A DNA stretch of 64,000 nt from Candidatus Heimdallarchaeota archaeon (GTDB taxonomy: Archaea; Asgardarchaeota; Heimdallarchaeia; Hodarchaeales; Hodarchaeaceae). The notes under the pieces are model-generated. The model saw only the letters and a program-made list of their open reading frames with translations. It had not been told where the DNA came from and did not search any database. The position numbers and the translations under genes are program-made. Where the stretch lies: the NCBI GenBank assembly GCA_020353515.1, contig CP070695.1:1207537-1271536 (forward strand). Reading direction: 5' to 3'. This document shows, piece after piece, positions 1 through 8,284 of the stretch (position 1 is the stretch's first letter; every line of letters starts with the position of its first letter).

Positions 1-113
1 AATTCACCGGTGAAATACCAGCAATTTCACCTGGATTTGAACACATCACAATAATATTAGGTCTTGGAATGATGACACTAGTTCTATGGCGTCGGAGAAA
101 ATATATTTACTGA
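1..113 (+). CDS. C-terminal end of a surface-anchored protein (partial)
   Basis: The third forward frame is open from the window edge to a TGA at 111-113. The visible 36 residues hold a PGFE motif, then a hydrophobic segment of about 17 residues, then an RRRK basic cluster. This is the layout of a PGF-CTERM sorting tail, which in other archaea is recognised by archaeosortase A. The next gene on the same strand has the same tail, so this is probably a second extracellular protein, perhaps another transporter binding protein. The rest of the gene lies outside the window, so its function cannot be read. Confidence 0.6.
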   Translation, partial: FTGEIPAISPGFEHITIILGLGMMTLVLWRRRKYIY

Positions 114-152
114 AATTCTAGCCTGATTCCATTATCTCAAAGAAATCATAAA

Positions 153-160
153 TTATAAAT
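153..160 (+). promoter_or_regulatory. Possible TATA box for the following binding-protein gene
   Basis: TTATAAAT stands in an A/T-rich stretch about 92 bases before the TTG start at 252, with a purine-rich stretch just upstream that could serve as BRE. Transcription would begin near 185 and give a leader of about 65 bases containing the GGAAGG ribosome-binding site. This was judged by eye only. Confidence 0.35.
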
Positions 161-251
161 AGGAGTTCTACGGTTATTACAAGAGCTATTCAAGTCCGAA
201 TTTCTATTTTAAAGGGATCTAATTTTTAAAAGGGATTAGGAAGGTAATTCA

Positions 252-2300
252 TTGAGAAAAGTTAAGTTGTTATATCTAATATGTACAATTATCTCTATAA
301 GTATTTTATTTACTGGAAATGTTCTCTCATCCCCAATAGGTATTATGCAGGTGAAATGGTCTGGAAATTGGCGTCCTTATGGAGGCTATGCAGATGAACT
401 GTTATTCGTGGTTTTCTCAGAGGGCGAGAGAGCACAAAAAATGTTAGCACTACAGAGTGGTGAGATCGACGCAGACGATGAACGAGTTCTCTCAGATTAT
501 ATTGCTGCTCTTGTTCGAGATCCTAACATCGATGTTACTTTTTCTCCTGGTTTAAGATATCGAGTAATTACCTTAAACTGTGAGAAATTCCCCACTAACA
601 TCACAGGATACCGACGAGCGATAGCTTTTGGTTATGACAAGTACAGAGCGAACATGGAAGCTATCGGAGGCATTGGTTTGGAATTGGACAGCTATGTCCC
701 ATGGTCGGCAACTGAATGGGAAGTCGAAAGCCAGATCGGAGGCGAATTCTATGCCCCAGATTATGCTGCGGGTAACGCGTCTCTTGAGAAAGCTGGTTTT
801 AGAGACTTAGACGGCGATGGTTGGCGTGAATACGATAAGAACGATAACAACATGTGGGATGCAGGTATTGATATAGACGATGACGATCCTCTCCTTGCTA
901 TCGAGATGGGCGCCACCTCAGGTTATGATCCTGCCATTATCGCTGTTACAATCGCTGTTGAAGGCCTCGCAGTGATGGGTATGCGCGCTACAGTTGTTGA
1001 AAAGGACTTTGGCCTCCTTCTAGATGAGCTTATACTCGGACAAGCTTCCTGTGCTTGCTGGACTGAAGGTATCCCCACTATTAATACGATCAAACAGATT
1101 TACGACCGATTCCACAGAAACGGAGCAGATTGGGCCTATTATCATTTTGTAAACCAAACTATTGAAGAGCAACTTGATTTAATGGTGAGTTCTACAACCA
1201 AAGAAGATGTAAAAATGTACGGCCTCGAAGCCAGTAAGATGCTCCTATTTGAACAACCCCAAATTGTCGTTTATAACGATGCCATTGTAGAGGCTCGTCG
1301 TAATGACGTTTGGGAAGGCTTCTTTGAGTTTAAAGGTGCTGGTTTTGTTAATGGAGATAATAAATGGGCTGGTGTTAAAGTCCGCCAACAAACTGGTGAC
1401 TTAGGTGGAACATTCCGCTATGCCTGTTCAGATAACCTCAATACACTAAATGTCATGATGCGACAAACAGGCTACGAAGATCTAGTTTTCCAGTATGTCT
1501 ATGAGGGCCTTTATAATGTCGAGCCAGAGAATTGGGATATCATCCCTGGGCTAGCATATGACTGGAATATTGAAGCAACCATCGCAGACGCTCCTGCTGG
1601 TATCCAAGATGGTGAGAAGTACACATTCTACCTGTACGAAAACGAAACTTGGCATGACGGAAATGCATTCACCGCTGAAGATGTCAAGTTCACCTATGAA
1701 CAAGTTTGGCATGAAGGCCTGCAATACAATATAGAAGCTGATTCCGTGTACAGGATTGACCTGCCCAATGGTGCGGATGGACACATTGTCGAAATGTATA
1801 TCAACCAGACAGGGTACTTCATGTTCCCAGAAATTGCTGGCTGCTTTGCTATTGTCCCAGAACACATCTGGAGTACAGCTGGAAATATCTCATCCTTTGT
1901 ACCAACTAATGCACAAATGGTCGGGACTGGGCCTTATAAGTGGAATCAACGTGTCCCTGGTGAATACATCAGCCTTCTCCGCCATCAGAACTGGCGCTGG
2001 GATATTCGCGATGCATCCATTGAAACACCAACAGAAACATCAGAACCTCAAAAAATTACTGTGACTGTACCAGCTTCCTGTCCAGAATGTCCCTCGCCAG
2101 CAACAGTAGTAGTTACAGACGAGATAACTAAGACTGTTGTTAAAACTATCTATCCAGAGGACACTTCTGAAACCACAGAATCCTCAGAAGAACCAAAAGA
2201 AACACCGAGTATCACACCAGGTTTTGAGTTTTATTCTGTCTTTACTATGTCTGTGATAATTGGTGTTTTGACAATCTACCGTAAACGAAGAAGAAGATAA
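252..2300 (+). CDS. ABC transporter solute-binding protein (SBP_bac_5 family) with rearranged lobe order and PGF anchor
   Basis: This is a secreted binding protein of the oligopeptide/nickel family, expected to capture a ligand outside the cell. The start is TTG, preceded by GGAAGG about 8 bases upstream. Residues 1-27 are a signal peptide. Residues about 28-380 look like the second half of a family member: an ALQSGEIDA element, an RRAIAF..DK helix and a VPWS element. Residues about 385-620 then look like the first half: GGTFRYA, YEGLY, PGLAYDW, a WHDG..FTAEDVKFTYE stretch, IVPEHIW and VGTGPYKW. The halves are therefore in the opposite order from the family. A Thr/Ser/Pro/Glu-rich linker follows, then PGFE, a membrane helix and RKRRRR. 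No permease or ATPase genes lie in the window. Family confidence is high; the ligand is unknown. Confidence 0.85.
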   Translation: MRKVKLLYLICTIISISILFTGNVLSSPIGIMQVKWSGNWRPYGGYADELLFVVFSEGERAQKMLALQSGEIDADDERVLSDYIAALVRDPNIDVTFSPGLRYRVITLNCEKFPTNITGYRRAIAFGYDKYRANMEAIGGIGLELDSYVPWSATEWEVESQIGGEFYAPDYAAGNASLEKAGFRDLDGDGWREYDKNDNNMWDAGIDIDDDDPLLAIEMGATSGYDPAIIAVTIAVEGLAVMGMRATVVEKDFGLLLDELILGQASCACWTEGIPTINTIKQIYDRFHRNGADWAYYHFVNQTIEEQLDLMVSSTTKEDVKMYGLEASKMLLFEQPQIVVYNDAIVEARRNDVWEGFFEFKGAGFVNGDNKWAGVKVRQQTGDLGGTFRYACSDNLNTLNVMMRQTGYEDLVFQYVYEGLYNVEPENWDIIPGLAYDWNIEATIADAPAGIQDGEKYTFYLYENETWHDGNAFTAEDVKFTYEQVWHEGLQYNIEADSVYRIDLPNGADGHIVEMYINQTGYFMFPEIAGCFAIVPEHIWSTAGNISSFVPTNAQMVGTGPYKWNQRVPGEYISLLRHQNWRWDIRDASIETPTETSEPQKITVTVPASCPECPSPATVVVTDEITKTVVKTIYPEDTSETTESSEEPKETPSITPGFEFYSVFTMSVIIGVLTIYRKRRRR

Positions 2301-2320
2301 AATATTATCTACTTCCCTCC

Positions 2321-2328
2321 TTTTTTTT
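2321..2328 (+). terminator. Oligo-T transcription terminator
   Basis: A run of eight T follows a pyrimidine-rich stretch about 20 bases after the stop of the upstream binding-protein gene. Archaeal termination commonly uses such T tracts without a hairpin. It lies in the gap between two convergent genes. Confidence 0.5.
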
Positions 2329-2352
2329 CGTTATCTCAATCAAATGACTCGT

Positions 2353-3465
2353 CTATCTAAGCTCTTCTAACAACTCATCAATTAACTCTAATCCAGCCAA
2401 TAGATAATTCTTCTCCGATCCAATCCCAATACGGATATAGTGATCTAGTCCGAAACAATCCCCAGCTACAATAAATACACTTTTTTCTTCTCTGAGTTTA
2501 GTGGTTAATTCTGTTGAATTGATGTTCATGTTATATTTCAAAAAAGCAATCCCCCCAGCTTGAGGGGGGATGAATTGGAAGATATCTGAGTGTTTTGCTA
2601 CCCATTTGGTCAAGACTATTAAATTCCCACGAAGCATCTTTCGATTACGTTCTAAGACTTTTTGTCTTCTCTCTGGTTGTAACACTAATGTGGCGATTCG
2701 ATTGCTTAATATTCCACTAGCAATTGAGGTATAATCATGGTAACTCCACATCTTCTCGATGGTCTTTTTCGGACCAATTAACCATCCAATCCTTAATCCA
2801 GGTAAGGCATAAGCTTTAGAGAGACCGCAGCTAATTATTGTCTTATCATAAAGACCCCAAAAACTTGAAGTTTCATCACCCTCCAATTCAGCACCTTGAT
2901 AAATCTCATCAGAATAGATCCATGCATCTGCTTTCTTCGCTAGATGAACAATCTCCTGCATTATCTCTTCTTCTAAGACTGCTCCTGTTGGATTATTGGG
3001 ATTACAGACAGTAATCATTTTTGTTCGAGGTGAGAGTAAACCCTCCAGTTCTTCAATTTCTGGTTGCCAGTTAAGATGTTCTTTTAGATGAAAAGGCTTA
3101 ACTGTAACTCCGAAAGACTGAGCAATCCCCCAAATCTGCAAATAGTTTGGTAACATAAGAATAAGCTCATCCTTGGGTTCCAAAGTGCTCCAGGTGCCAA
3201 TAAAGTTTCCCTCTGATGACCCGTTTGTCACCAATACATTATCTAAGTTTGTTCCTGGATAAAGAAGACTGATTGCCTCTCGTAATTCAATAGATCCATT
3301 TGTCTGACCGTAACCAAGTCGAATAGAAAATAAATCCTTTAGTTCATCGTCAGTAAGGAGTTCAGAAAGCATGTAAGGATGAACTCCGCTTTCAGTTAAG
3401 TTATATCGCACTCTATTTTCCCAAACTGATTGTCTCCTCTCCAGCTCGAAAGTTTCAATTTTCAT
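2353..3465 (-). CDS. PLP-dependent aminotransferase, class I/II
   Basis: A fold-type I aminotransferase expected to transfer an amino group between an amino acid and a 2-oxo acid in the cytosol. The hallmarks are all visible: NPNNPTG at 155-161, YSDEIY with the cofactor-binding Asp186, SLSKAYALPGLRIGW with the Schiff-base Lys217 and phosphate-binding Arg225, and a carboxylate-binding Arg in the YIRIGIG element near 346. The length of 370 residues is slightly short for the family (about 390). A GAGGAAA ribosome-binding site precedes the ATG. It is divergent from the thioredoxin gene and convergent with the binding protein, so it is probably transcribed alone. Substrate cannot be deduced; an aspartate- or valine/arginine-related role would all fit. 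Confidence 0.9.
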   Translation of the reverse strand: MKIETFELERRQSVWENRVRYNLTESGVHPYMLSELLTDDELKDLFSIRLGYGQTNGSIELREAISLLYPGTNLDNVLVTNGSSEGNFIGTWSTLEPKDELILMLPNYLQIWGIAQSFGVTVKPFHLKEHLNWQPEIEELEGLLSPRTKMITVCNPNNPTGAVLEEEIMQEIVHLAKKADAWIYSDEIYQGAELEGDETSSFWGLYDKTIISCGLSKAYALPGLRIGWLIGPKKTIEKMWSYHDYTSIASGILSNRIATLVLQPERRQKVLERNRKMLRGNLIVLTKWVAKHSDIFQFIPPQAGGIAFLKYNMNINSTELTTKLREEKSVFIVAGDCFGLDHYIRIGIGSEKNYLLAGLELIDELLEELR

Positions 3466-3588
3466 TTGATTTTCCTCAAAAAAGGAGATTAGTCCGTTTT
3501 AATGTGAACCTGATAAGCTTTTTAAGCCTTCAGGATATAATTACATAAATTTGGTATGAAGGAAATTATTTCTTAGGAGGTTGATTGA

Positions 3589-4449
3589 ATGGCTATAAAA
3601 AGGAAATATGGAATATCCTTGATAGTATTTCTGCAATTATTAGTACTGATAACCCCAATGCCTTTTAGCGCTAAACCAATAGGTTCTGATGTCTTATTTC
3701 AACTACCAAATGATACCCCTGCACCTGATTTCACCTTAACTGATTTTGTAACGAATGTATCATTTTCATTATCCGATTTTCAGGGGAAAGTAGTTATCCT
3801 CGACCTTTTTGCTACATGGTGTCCTCCGTGTGTTGATGCTATTCCGAAAATAAGAGAAATTTCCCTCTCTTATTCTGTTAATGATCTTGTAATTATTTCA
3901 ATTGATATCGATTCAGGTGAAGATGAACAATTAGTTGAGGATTTTATTGAGGAGCATCAAATGGATTGGTGGGTCGCTTTTGACAATAGCAGTATAGTAA
4001 GTAATAATTATGGTTCCGGATATATTCCAACTTTGTACGTAATTGATCAAAATCAAATTGTTACTTATTCTGAAATAGGTTTCGACTTTGAGGAGGTTCT
4101 GAATACTTTAGATCAGCTAGGAATAGAACCTACACTTCCTATCTCACCAAATGGCTCTTTAGGTGATCTACCCTTTTTTGGAATTGTTCCTACAATCTTT
4201 ATTGTTGGAATAGGGTTTATGGTTGTTTTTATTATAGGTGCAGTCATATATGGTAGATATCAACAGAGAAAACAGAGAGAAGCATACCAAGTTCGTTACG
4301 GTTTCAACCAACACCAGAAAATCCAGACATCCACTCTTGATGAAAGAGCTGCATCTAGGATTTGTCCTAATTGTAACCGTTCTTCAGCTTTGAAAGCCAA
4401 ATTTTGTTTGTACTGTGGCTCAGATTTGAGAGAAGATTCCTCCTGGTAG
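3589..4449 (+). CDS. Membrane-anchored TlpA-like thioredoxin with C-terminal zinc ribbon
   Basis: Likely a thiol-disulfide oxidoreductase acting on the outer face of the membrane. Residues 1-28 form a signal sequence or N-terminal helix. Residues about 44-175 are an AhpC/TSA-Redoxin-type thioredoxin domain starting APDFTL, with the active site WCPPC (Cys78 and Cys81) and a cis-proline in IPTLYV. Residues about 195-223 are a membrane helix. The tail has a CPNC...CLYC zinc ribbon (Cys259, 262, 273, 276) that would be cytosolic if the thioredoxin is outside. TAGGAGG at 3574-3580 sets the ATG. The zinc ribbon on a TlpA protein is unusual; such ribbons at the end of archaeal membrane proteins are common but of unknown role. 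Target proteins are unknown. Confidence 0.85.
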   Translation: MAIKRKYGISLIVFLQLLVLITPMPFSAKPIGSDVLFQLPNDTPAPDFTLTDFVTNVSFSLSDFQGKVVILDLFATWCPPCVDAIPKIREISLSYSVNDLVIISIDIDSGEDEQLVEDFIEEHQMDWWVAFDNSSIVSNNYGSGYIPTLYVIDQNQIVTYSEIGFDFEEVLNTLDQLGIEPTLPISPNGSLGDLPFFGIVPTIFIVGIGFMVVFIIGAVIYGRYQQRKQREAYQVRYGFNQHQKIQTSTLDERAASRICPNCNRSSALKAKFCLYCGSDLREDSSW

Positions 4450-4459
4450 TCTTTTTATG

Positions 4460-5416
4460 TCACAATATTCCTTCATATACTGCTTTTGAGATTTGAATAT
4501 CTTGTACTGCAACACCAGTTAAATCAGCAACAGTAATTTCATCATCAGTTTGACGTTGGAGGGTTTTACTGGATATCATTGTGCCTAACTCCACCATGTC
4601 ATCTTTTGTAATCTTTCCATTTTTCATTGCGTGGAAACATTCCCCACGAAATGCAGCTTGAGGAATACTATCAACTATAACATGGTTAGCAATACGTAAG
4701 ATTTCTGGATCTAATTCTTGTTTTTCTGGTGTGTCCGACCCAATTGCCGTAATATGTGTTCCTTTTCGAACCTGTTCCGCTTTTATAAGAGGTACTTTGG
4801 ATGGAGTGCAGGTAACAATCAGGTTACATGTACTTGTAATATCTTCTTGATCCAAAGTTGTTTCTATGTTAAATCCAGAATCTATCATATCTTGTTGATA
4901 CTTGACCAATCCTGTTTCTTTTCTTCCCCACACAATTGCGTCTCGACATGTTATTATTGTTTTTAAATATTCTAGTTGCATCTTTCCCTGAATTCCATAA
5001 CCTAAAATACCTATACGATTTACTTTTTGAGGACTCATATATTTTGCTACAACTGCTCCTGCTGCTGCTGTTCTCACATTTGTTAAATGACCTTCATCGA
5101 GTAAGACGCATAATACCTCACCTGTCTTTTGACTGAACAAAATATTAAGTCCATTAATAGAAGGGAGGCCTTTTTGGGGATTTTCATAAAATCCTTGGGC
5201 AATTTTAACGACATAGTAATCGCCTTGTTTGATATAACCATATTTAATGTGACAGTCTCCAGGAGGTTCCTCAAAGATCATCTCACCCACAGGGGGAACG
5301 ACAACTTTCCCTTGTGAATAAGCTACGAACCCTTCTTCAATTAGTTTGAGAGGATCAATACTTCTTAGAATCTCTTTTATTTTTGATAATCTAATAATCT
5401 TAGTCACAATAATCAT
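4460..5416 (-). CDS. Ornithine cyclodeaminase / mu-crystallin family NAD(P)-dependent enzyme
   Basis: The family includes ornithine cyclodeaminase, archaeal alanine dehydrogenase, ketimine reductases and SbnB. The signature is clear: a GLPSINGLNIL substrate loop, LLDEGHLTNVRTAAAGAV, the Rossmann motif GILGYGIQGKMQ, and ITAIGSDTPEKQELD, whose Asp is the usual catalytic acid/base. The length of 318 residues is normal. It starts 12 bases after the stop of a PLP-enzyme gene on the same strand, so the two are almost surely co-transcribed and may act in sequence on one amino acid. The exact reaction cannot be assigned from sequence; alanine dehydrogenase or imine reductase activity are alternatives to cyclodeaminase. 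Confidence 0.85.
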   Translation of the reverse strand: MIIVTKIIRLSKIKEILRSIDPLKLIEEGFVAYSQGKVVVPPVGEMIFEEPPGDCHIKYGYIKQGDYYVVKIAQGFYENPQKGLPSINGLNILFSQKTGEVLCVLLDEGHLTNVRTAAAGAVVAKYMSPQKVNRIGILGYGIQGKMQLEYLKTIITCRDAIVWGRKETGLVKYQQDMIDSGFNIETTLDQEDITSTCNLIVTCTPSKVPLIKAEQVRKGTHITAIGSDTPEKQELDPEILRIANHVIVDSIPQAAFRGECFHAMKNGKITKDDMVELGTMISSKTLQRQTDDEITVADLTGVAVQDIQISKAVYEGIL

Positions 5417-5428
5417 TCTTCCTCAAAG

Positions 5429-6898
5429 TTAATCAGTTAATCCTGCATATTTACATGTGATCTCAACCGCTCGTACCAAAGCTTGGGCAGCTAGGGTTGC
5501 TCTCTCTGTGATCAAGTTTCCTTCTTCATCTAATGTCCCCAATCCAGGTGTTAAAAACATATTTCCACTATAAATAGTAGCACCAAGGCCCACACCCATT
5601 TCATCGAGTGCTACAATTATAGGATTAGTATTCGCAAACATATCTTCCATATTAAAGATTGGAATGCCAAATTTACCCTCTTCCCAAGTTTGTTCGTAAT
5701 TCAGTTCAGTACCTCCCATTGTATAGCTTTTCGTGAAGATTAATTTGTCTCTAAACCTATTTGGTTCAAATGATTTGAAAGCTTCCACAAGAATCTCATG
5801 GTACTGATCAATTGGTTTTGTAATTTTTTCAGAGTTTTCGTGAAGCATTTTTAAAACTGCTATCAAACCTACAACGGCATCTCTACCAGGGTCCATCATT
5901 GAATAACGAGCTTTTCCGTGTGATGACACCTCACCATATTTTTGTCCCCCTACCCCTAATCCTTTACGAACAGGAACCATCACCTCCTCCTTTCCAACGA
6001 TAAGACCGCAAATTGGAGCTCTTGCTGCTTTATCCATACTCCACATCATGATATCCCCATTAACATCATTTGGCCCAAGACCTATCACTGGAACTCCTCC
6101 CCCACCATCTAGAGCATAAGGAACCTCAAATTCCTGAGAAAGTCTCCCAATTCCCTTTTTAAGTAATGGAACGCCATTTTGATCCTTTTCTCCATACCCA
6201 TAACCTGGAGTATCATAACCAAGAGTAACAAAACCAGTTAATGATGTGATATGTTTTTCTGCTATCGTTTTTATTTTTTCAATCGATTTCTCGGCGTTTG
6301 TCTCAGTCATTAATGGAACAACGTTGTATTTAATTCCATGGACTTCATATTTTGTCCCAACAGGTTTCACAAGTAGTGAATCGAGATTTGGTAGACATTT
6401 TGCTTCCACAGCAAGTTCTCCACCTGTAACTGACTTATCAACAAATAGATTCTTGTATTGTGGTGGAAACGGTCTTCCATAACCAGCAGTATATTCCGTA
6501 TCTTCCCCATAAAGGGTAAGGAATCTACACCGATAAGTATCACCTATTCGTAATATTGGTGGAGCCATTAACGTCTCTAATGTTACTCTTATAGCTGCTT
6601 CACATGTATTCGTTACCGCGGAATCATAGTCATCTCCAAAGATATCTTTAATCAGATTTCGTAATTCATCTTGAACCTTCCTCATGGGAATAACTTCTTT
6701 GTTTGCCTTAACGATCGCATCGAGTACGTAATTAGGCAATAGTCCTGGACAGGAAGAACTACCTGGGTATAATCCAAAAGATCCATCATTCAGTGTATCC
6801 AATCCAAATTCTTGCGCTGCTTTGCGTGCGTCATTCCGAATTCGTGGGAAGTTCTCATATATCTCTTGGTACCATTGGAATTTAAATCTAGATCCCAT
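5429..6898 (-). CDS. PLP-dependent fold-type I enzyme, SelA/aminotransferase-like, unknown substrate
   Basis: This 489-residue protein looks like a fold-type I PLP enzyme. YALDGGGG contains Asp264, a candidate for the ring-nitrogen ligand, and WSMDKAARAP contains Lys290, a candidate Schiff-base lysine. An early TNTCEAAIRVTLE helix would hold the phosphate. The long N-terminal part and the GGTELNYEQTW region do not match any family that I can name with certainty. Cysteine- or serine-tRNA-acting SelA-like proteins, lyases and tyrosine phenol-lyase-like enzymes are all possible relatives. It is the first gene of a two-gene unit with the downstream ornithine cyclodeaminase-family enzyme. I am confident of PLP use, not of the reaction. 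Confidence 0.65.
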   Translation of the reverse strand: MGSRFKFQWYQEIYENFPRIRNDARKAAQEFGLDTLNDGSFGLYPGSSSCPGLLPNYVLDAIVKANKEVIPMRKVQDELRNLIKDIFGDDYDSAVTNTCEAAIRVTLETLMAPPILRIGDTYRCRFLTLYGEDTEYTAGYGRPFPPQYKNLFVDKSVTGGELAVEAKCLPNLDSLLVKPVGTKYEVHGIKYNVVPLMTETNAEKSIEKIKTIAEKHITSLTGFVTLGYDTPGYGYGEKDQNGVPLLKKGIGRLSQEFEVPYALDGGGGVPVIGLGPNDVNGDIMMWSMDKAARAPICGLIVGKEEVMVPVRKGLGVGGQKYGEVSSHGKARYSMMDPGRDAVVGLIAVLKMLHENSEKITKPIDQYHEILVEAFKSFEPNRFRDKLIFTKSYTMGGTELNYEQTWEEGKFGIPIFNMEDMFANTNPIIVALDEMGVGLGATIYSGNMFLTPGLGTLDEEGNLITERATLAAQALVRAVEITCKYAGLTD

Positions 6899-6990
6899 AT
6901 ATCTCTCCTACTTCATATTTACAATGAATCTCTATTCTATTGTGGATATTATGTATTTGTTATCAAATTCAACAGTTCAAATAAGAATGA

Positions 6991-6998
6991 TTATATGA
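6991..6998 (+). promoter_or_regulatory. TATA box for the cheC-cheD unit
   Basis: TTATATGA is centred about 38 bases before the cheC-like ATG at 7033. With normal spacing the transcript starts near 7020, giving a leader of roughly 12 bases. No clear ribosome-binding site precedes the ATG, which agrees with near-leaderless translation. Confidence 0.4.
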
Positions 6999-7032
6999 TA
7001 TCATTGCTTCAATCGGTTGACAGTGAAAAAAA

Positions 7033-7695
7033 ATGTCATCTCCTGAAGACCAGAATGACAAGGAATTGTCAGTTCTTCAAAAAGACGCCTTGAAGGAACT
7101 TGGAAAGATTGGTGCGGATCAGGCTGCTAAGGCTCTCACAGAATTTCTTGAACAATCAATCTATATGAAGGCTACGTCGTTGGAAATGGGAAATATAGAA
7201 TCAGTTCCAACTTTATTAAGAAATCAATACCACTCTAACACACAGATCGCGATCTTCTCTGCAAGTAACACTACTGAAATAGCCTACACCGTTGTAATCC
7301 TATTTGACAAAGAAATTGTGACAAAAATACTTAGCCAAAAATCACCACCAACAGATGATATTGAAGCAGTAATGGAATTTAGTACAATGTTCATGGATAT
7401 GCTAAGAGAGATTGGTTCAATAATTCTAATCAAGTATATTCTAACTTTGAACGAAATTTTAAATCTTAATGGGGCTCTTCCATCACAACCGATATTACGA
7501 ATAGGAAAACTAGATTCTTTGTTAAATTATGAATTGAATACTTTCAAGAAAGAATCGGATGTACTAATTATTGAATGTGACATTCAATTAGAAGCAGAAT
7601 TCTACTATAATTATCTAAAAACTTACCTAATTTTAATCCCTCATCATGAGACTTATACTCGCTTTTTAAGAAGAACTAATCAAGAAAATCGCTGA
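7033..7695 (+). CDS. cheC: CheC-family protein lacking both catalytic asparagines
   Basis: CheC removes phosphate from CheY-P and binds CheD. The internal two-fold repeat is visible: first helix ALKELGKIGADQAAKAL, second helix MLREIGSIILIKYIL. In active CheC each helix reads D/S-x3-E-x2-N. Here the first reads D18-x3-E22-x2-K25 and the second D122-x3-E126-x2-S129, so both asparagines are replaced. Phosphatase activity is therefore doubtful, while the fold and the interaction with CheD may persist. At 220 residues it is close to the usual length of about 205. It is followed 31 bases later by cheD. No CheA, CheY, receptor or archaellum gene lies in the window. Confidence 0.75.
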   Translation: MSSPEDQNDKELSVLQKDALKELGKIGADQAAKALTEFLEQSIYMKATSLEMGNIESVPTLLRNQYHSNTQIAIFSASNTTEIAYTVVILFDKEIVTKILSQKSPPTDDIEAVMEFSTMFMDMLREIGSIILIKYILTLNEILNLNGALPSQPILRIGKLDSLLNYELNTFKKESDVLIIECDIQLEAEFYYNYLKTYLILIPHHETYTRFLRRTNQENR

Positions 7696-7726
7696 TAAAA
7701 AACCAAATCCCTTCAAGGAGGAAATA

Positions 7727-8272
7727 GTGATTCGTCAGCTCTTTAATAAAGAGAAAACAGGTTCATATGATAGTCGAACACATTATGTTGGGATTGGTGA
7801 AGTTAAACTTGGATGTTCAAACGATCAGTTAAAAATTACATCACTAGGGTCCTGTATTGGTGTGGTTTTATACCCCGAAGATGAAGATCCTGTAAAATGT
7901 GCTGTTATGGGCCATATAATGCTCCCACGATCTCAAGGGAGGGAACCAAAAAAGTATACTTTTGGGCCTACAAGATTTGCCGATATTGCCATACCATTGA
8001 TGGTTAAAAAACTTGAGAAAGCCATTGGGAAACATCGTCGTAAAGCTATTGTAGCAAAAATTATTGGAGGAGCGGAAATGTTTGGGTATACTAAAATAAC
8101 TTTGAAAATTGGGGAGGAGAACGCAAAAGTAACAAAAGCATTACTAAAAGATGAAAAAATCCCTCTGATCAAGGAATTCACTGGAGGAGATACTGGAATG
8201 TCGGTCAAATTCCGAGTTAGTGACTATTTATTAACTGTCAAGCCAACAGGGGGAAGAATAATAATTATATAA
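7727..8272 (+). CDS. cheD: CheD, chemoreceptor glutamine deamidase
   Basis: CheD deamidates specific glutamines on chemoreceptors and is controlled by binding CheC. The GTG start has a perfect AAGGAGG at 7715-7721. The motifs are typical: KITSLGSCIGVVLY with catalytic Cys43 and a Thr38 in the position of the triad threonine, GHIMLP with His63, then IIGGAEMF and a TGGDTGMSV stretch. The length of 181 residues is slightly above the usual 160 because of an N-terminal extension. The active residues are intact, in contrast to the altered CheC homologue upstream. Receptor substrates must be encoded elsewhere. Confidence 0.92.
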   Translation: MIRQLFNKEKTGSYDSRTHYVGIGEVKLGCSNDQLKITSLGSCIGVVLYPEDEDPVKCAVMGHIMLPRSQGREPKKYTFGPTRFADIAIPLMVKKLEKAIGKHRRKAIVAKIIGGAEMFGYTKITLKIGEENAKVTKALLKDEKIPLIKEFTGGDTGMSVKFRVSDYLLTVKPTGGRIIII

Positions 8273-8284
8273 TGAAATAGAAAT

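Noticed and set aside
4460..6898. Siderophore-type SbnA-SbnB diaminopropionate pair
   Set aside because: SbnA is a cysteine synthase-like fold-type II enzyme; the PLP protein here has fold-type I features.
7033..8272. Start of a chemotaxis/archaellum operon
   Set aside because: Only CheC and CheD are present; the flanking genes are metabolic and no CheA, CheB, CheR, CheW, CheY or Fla/Arl gene is seen.
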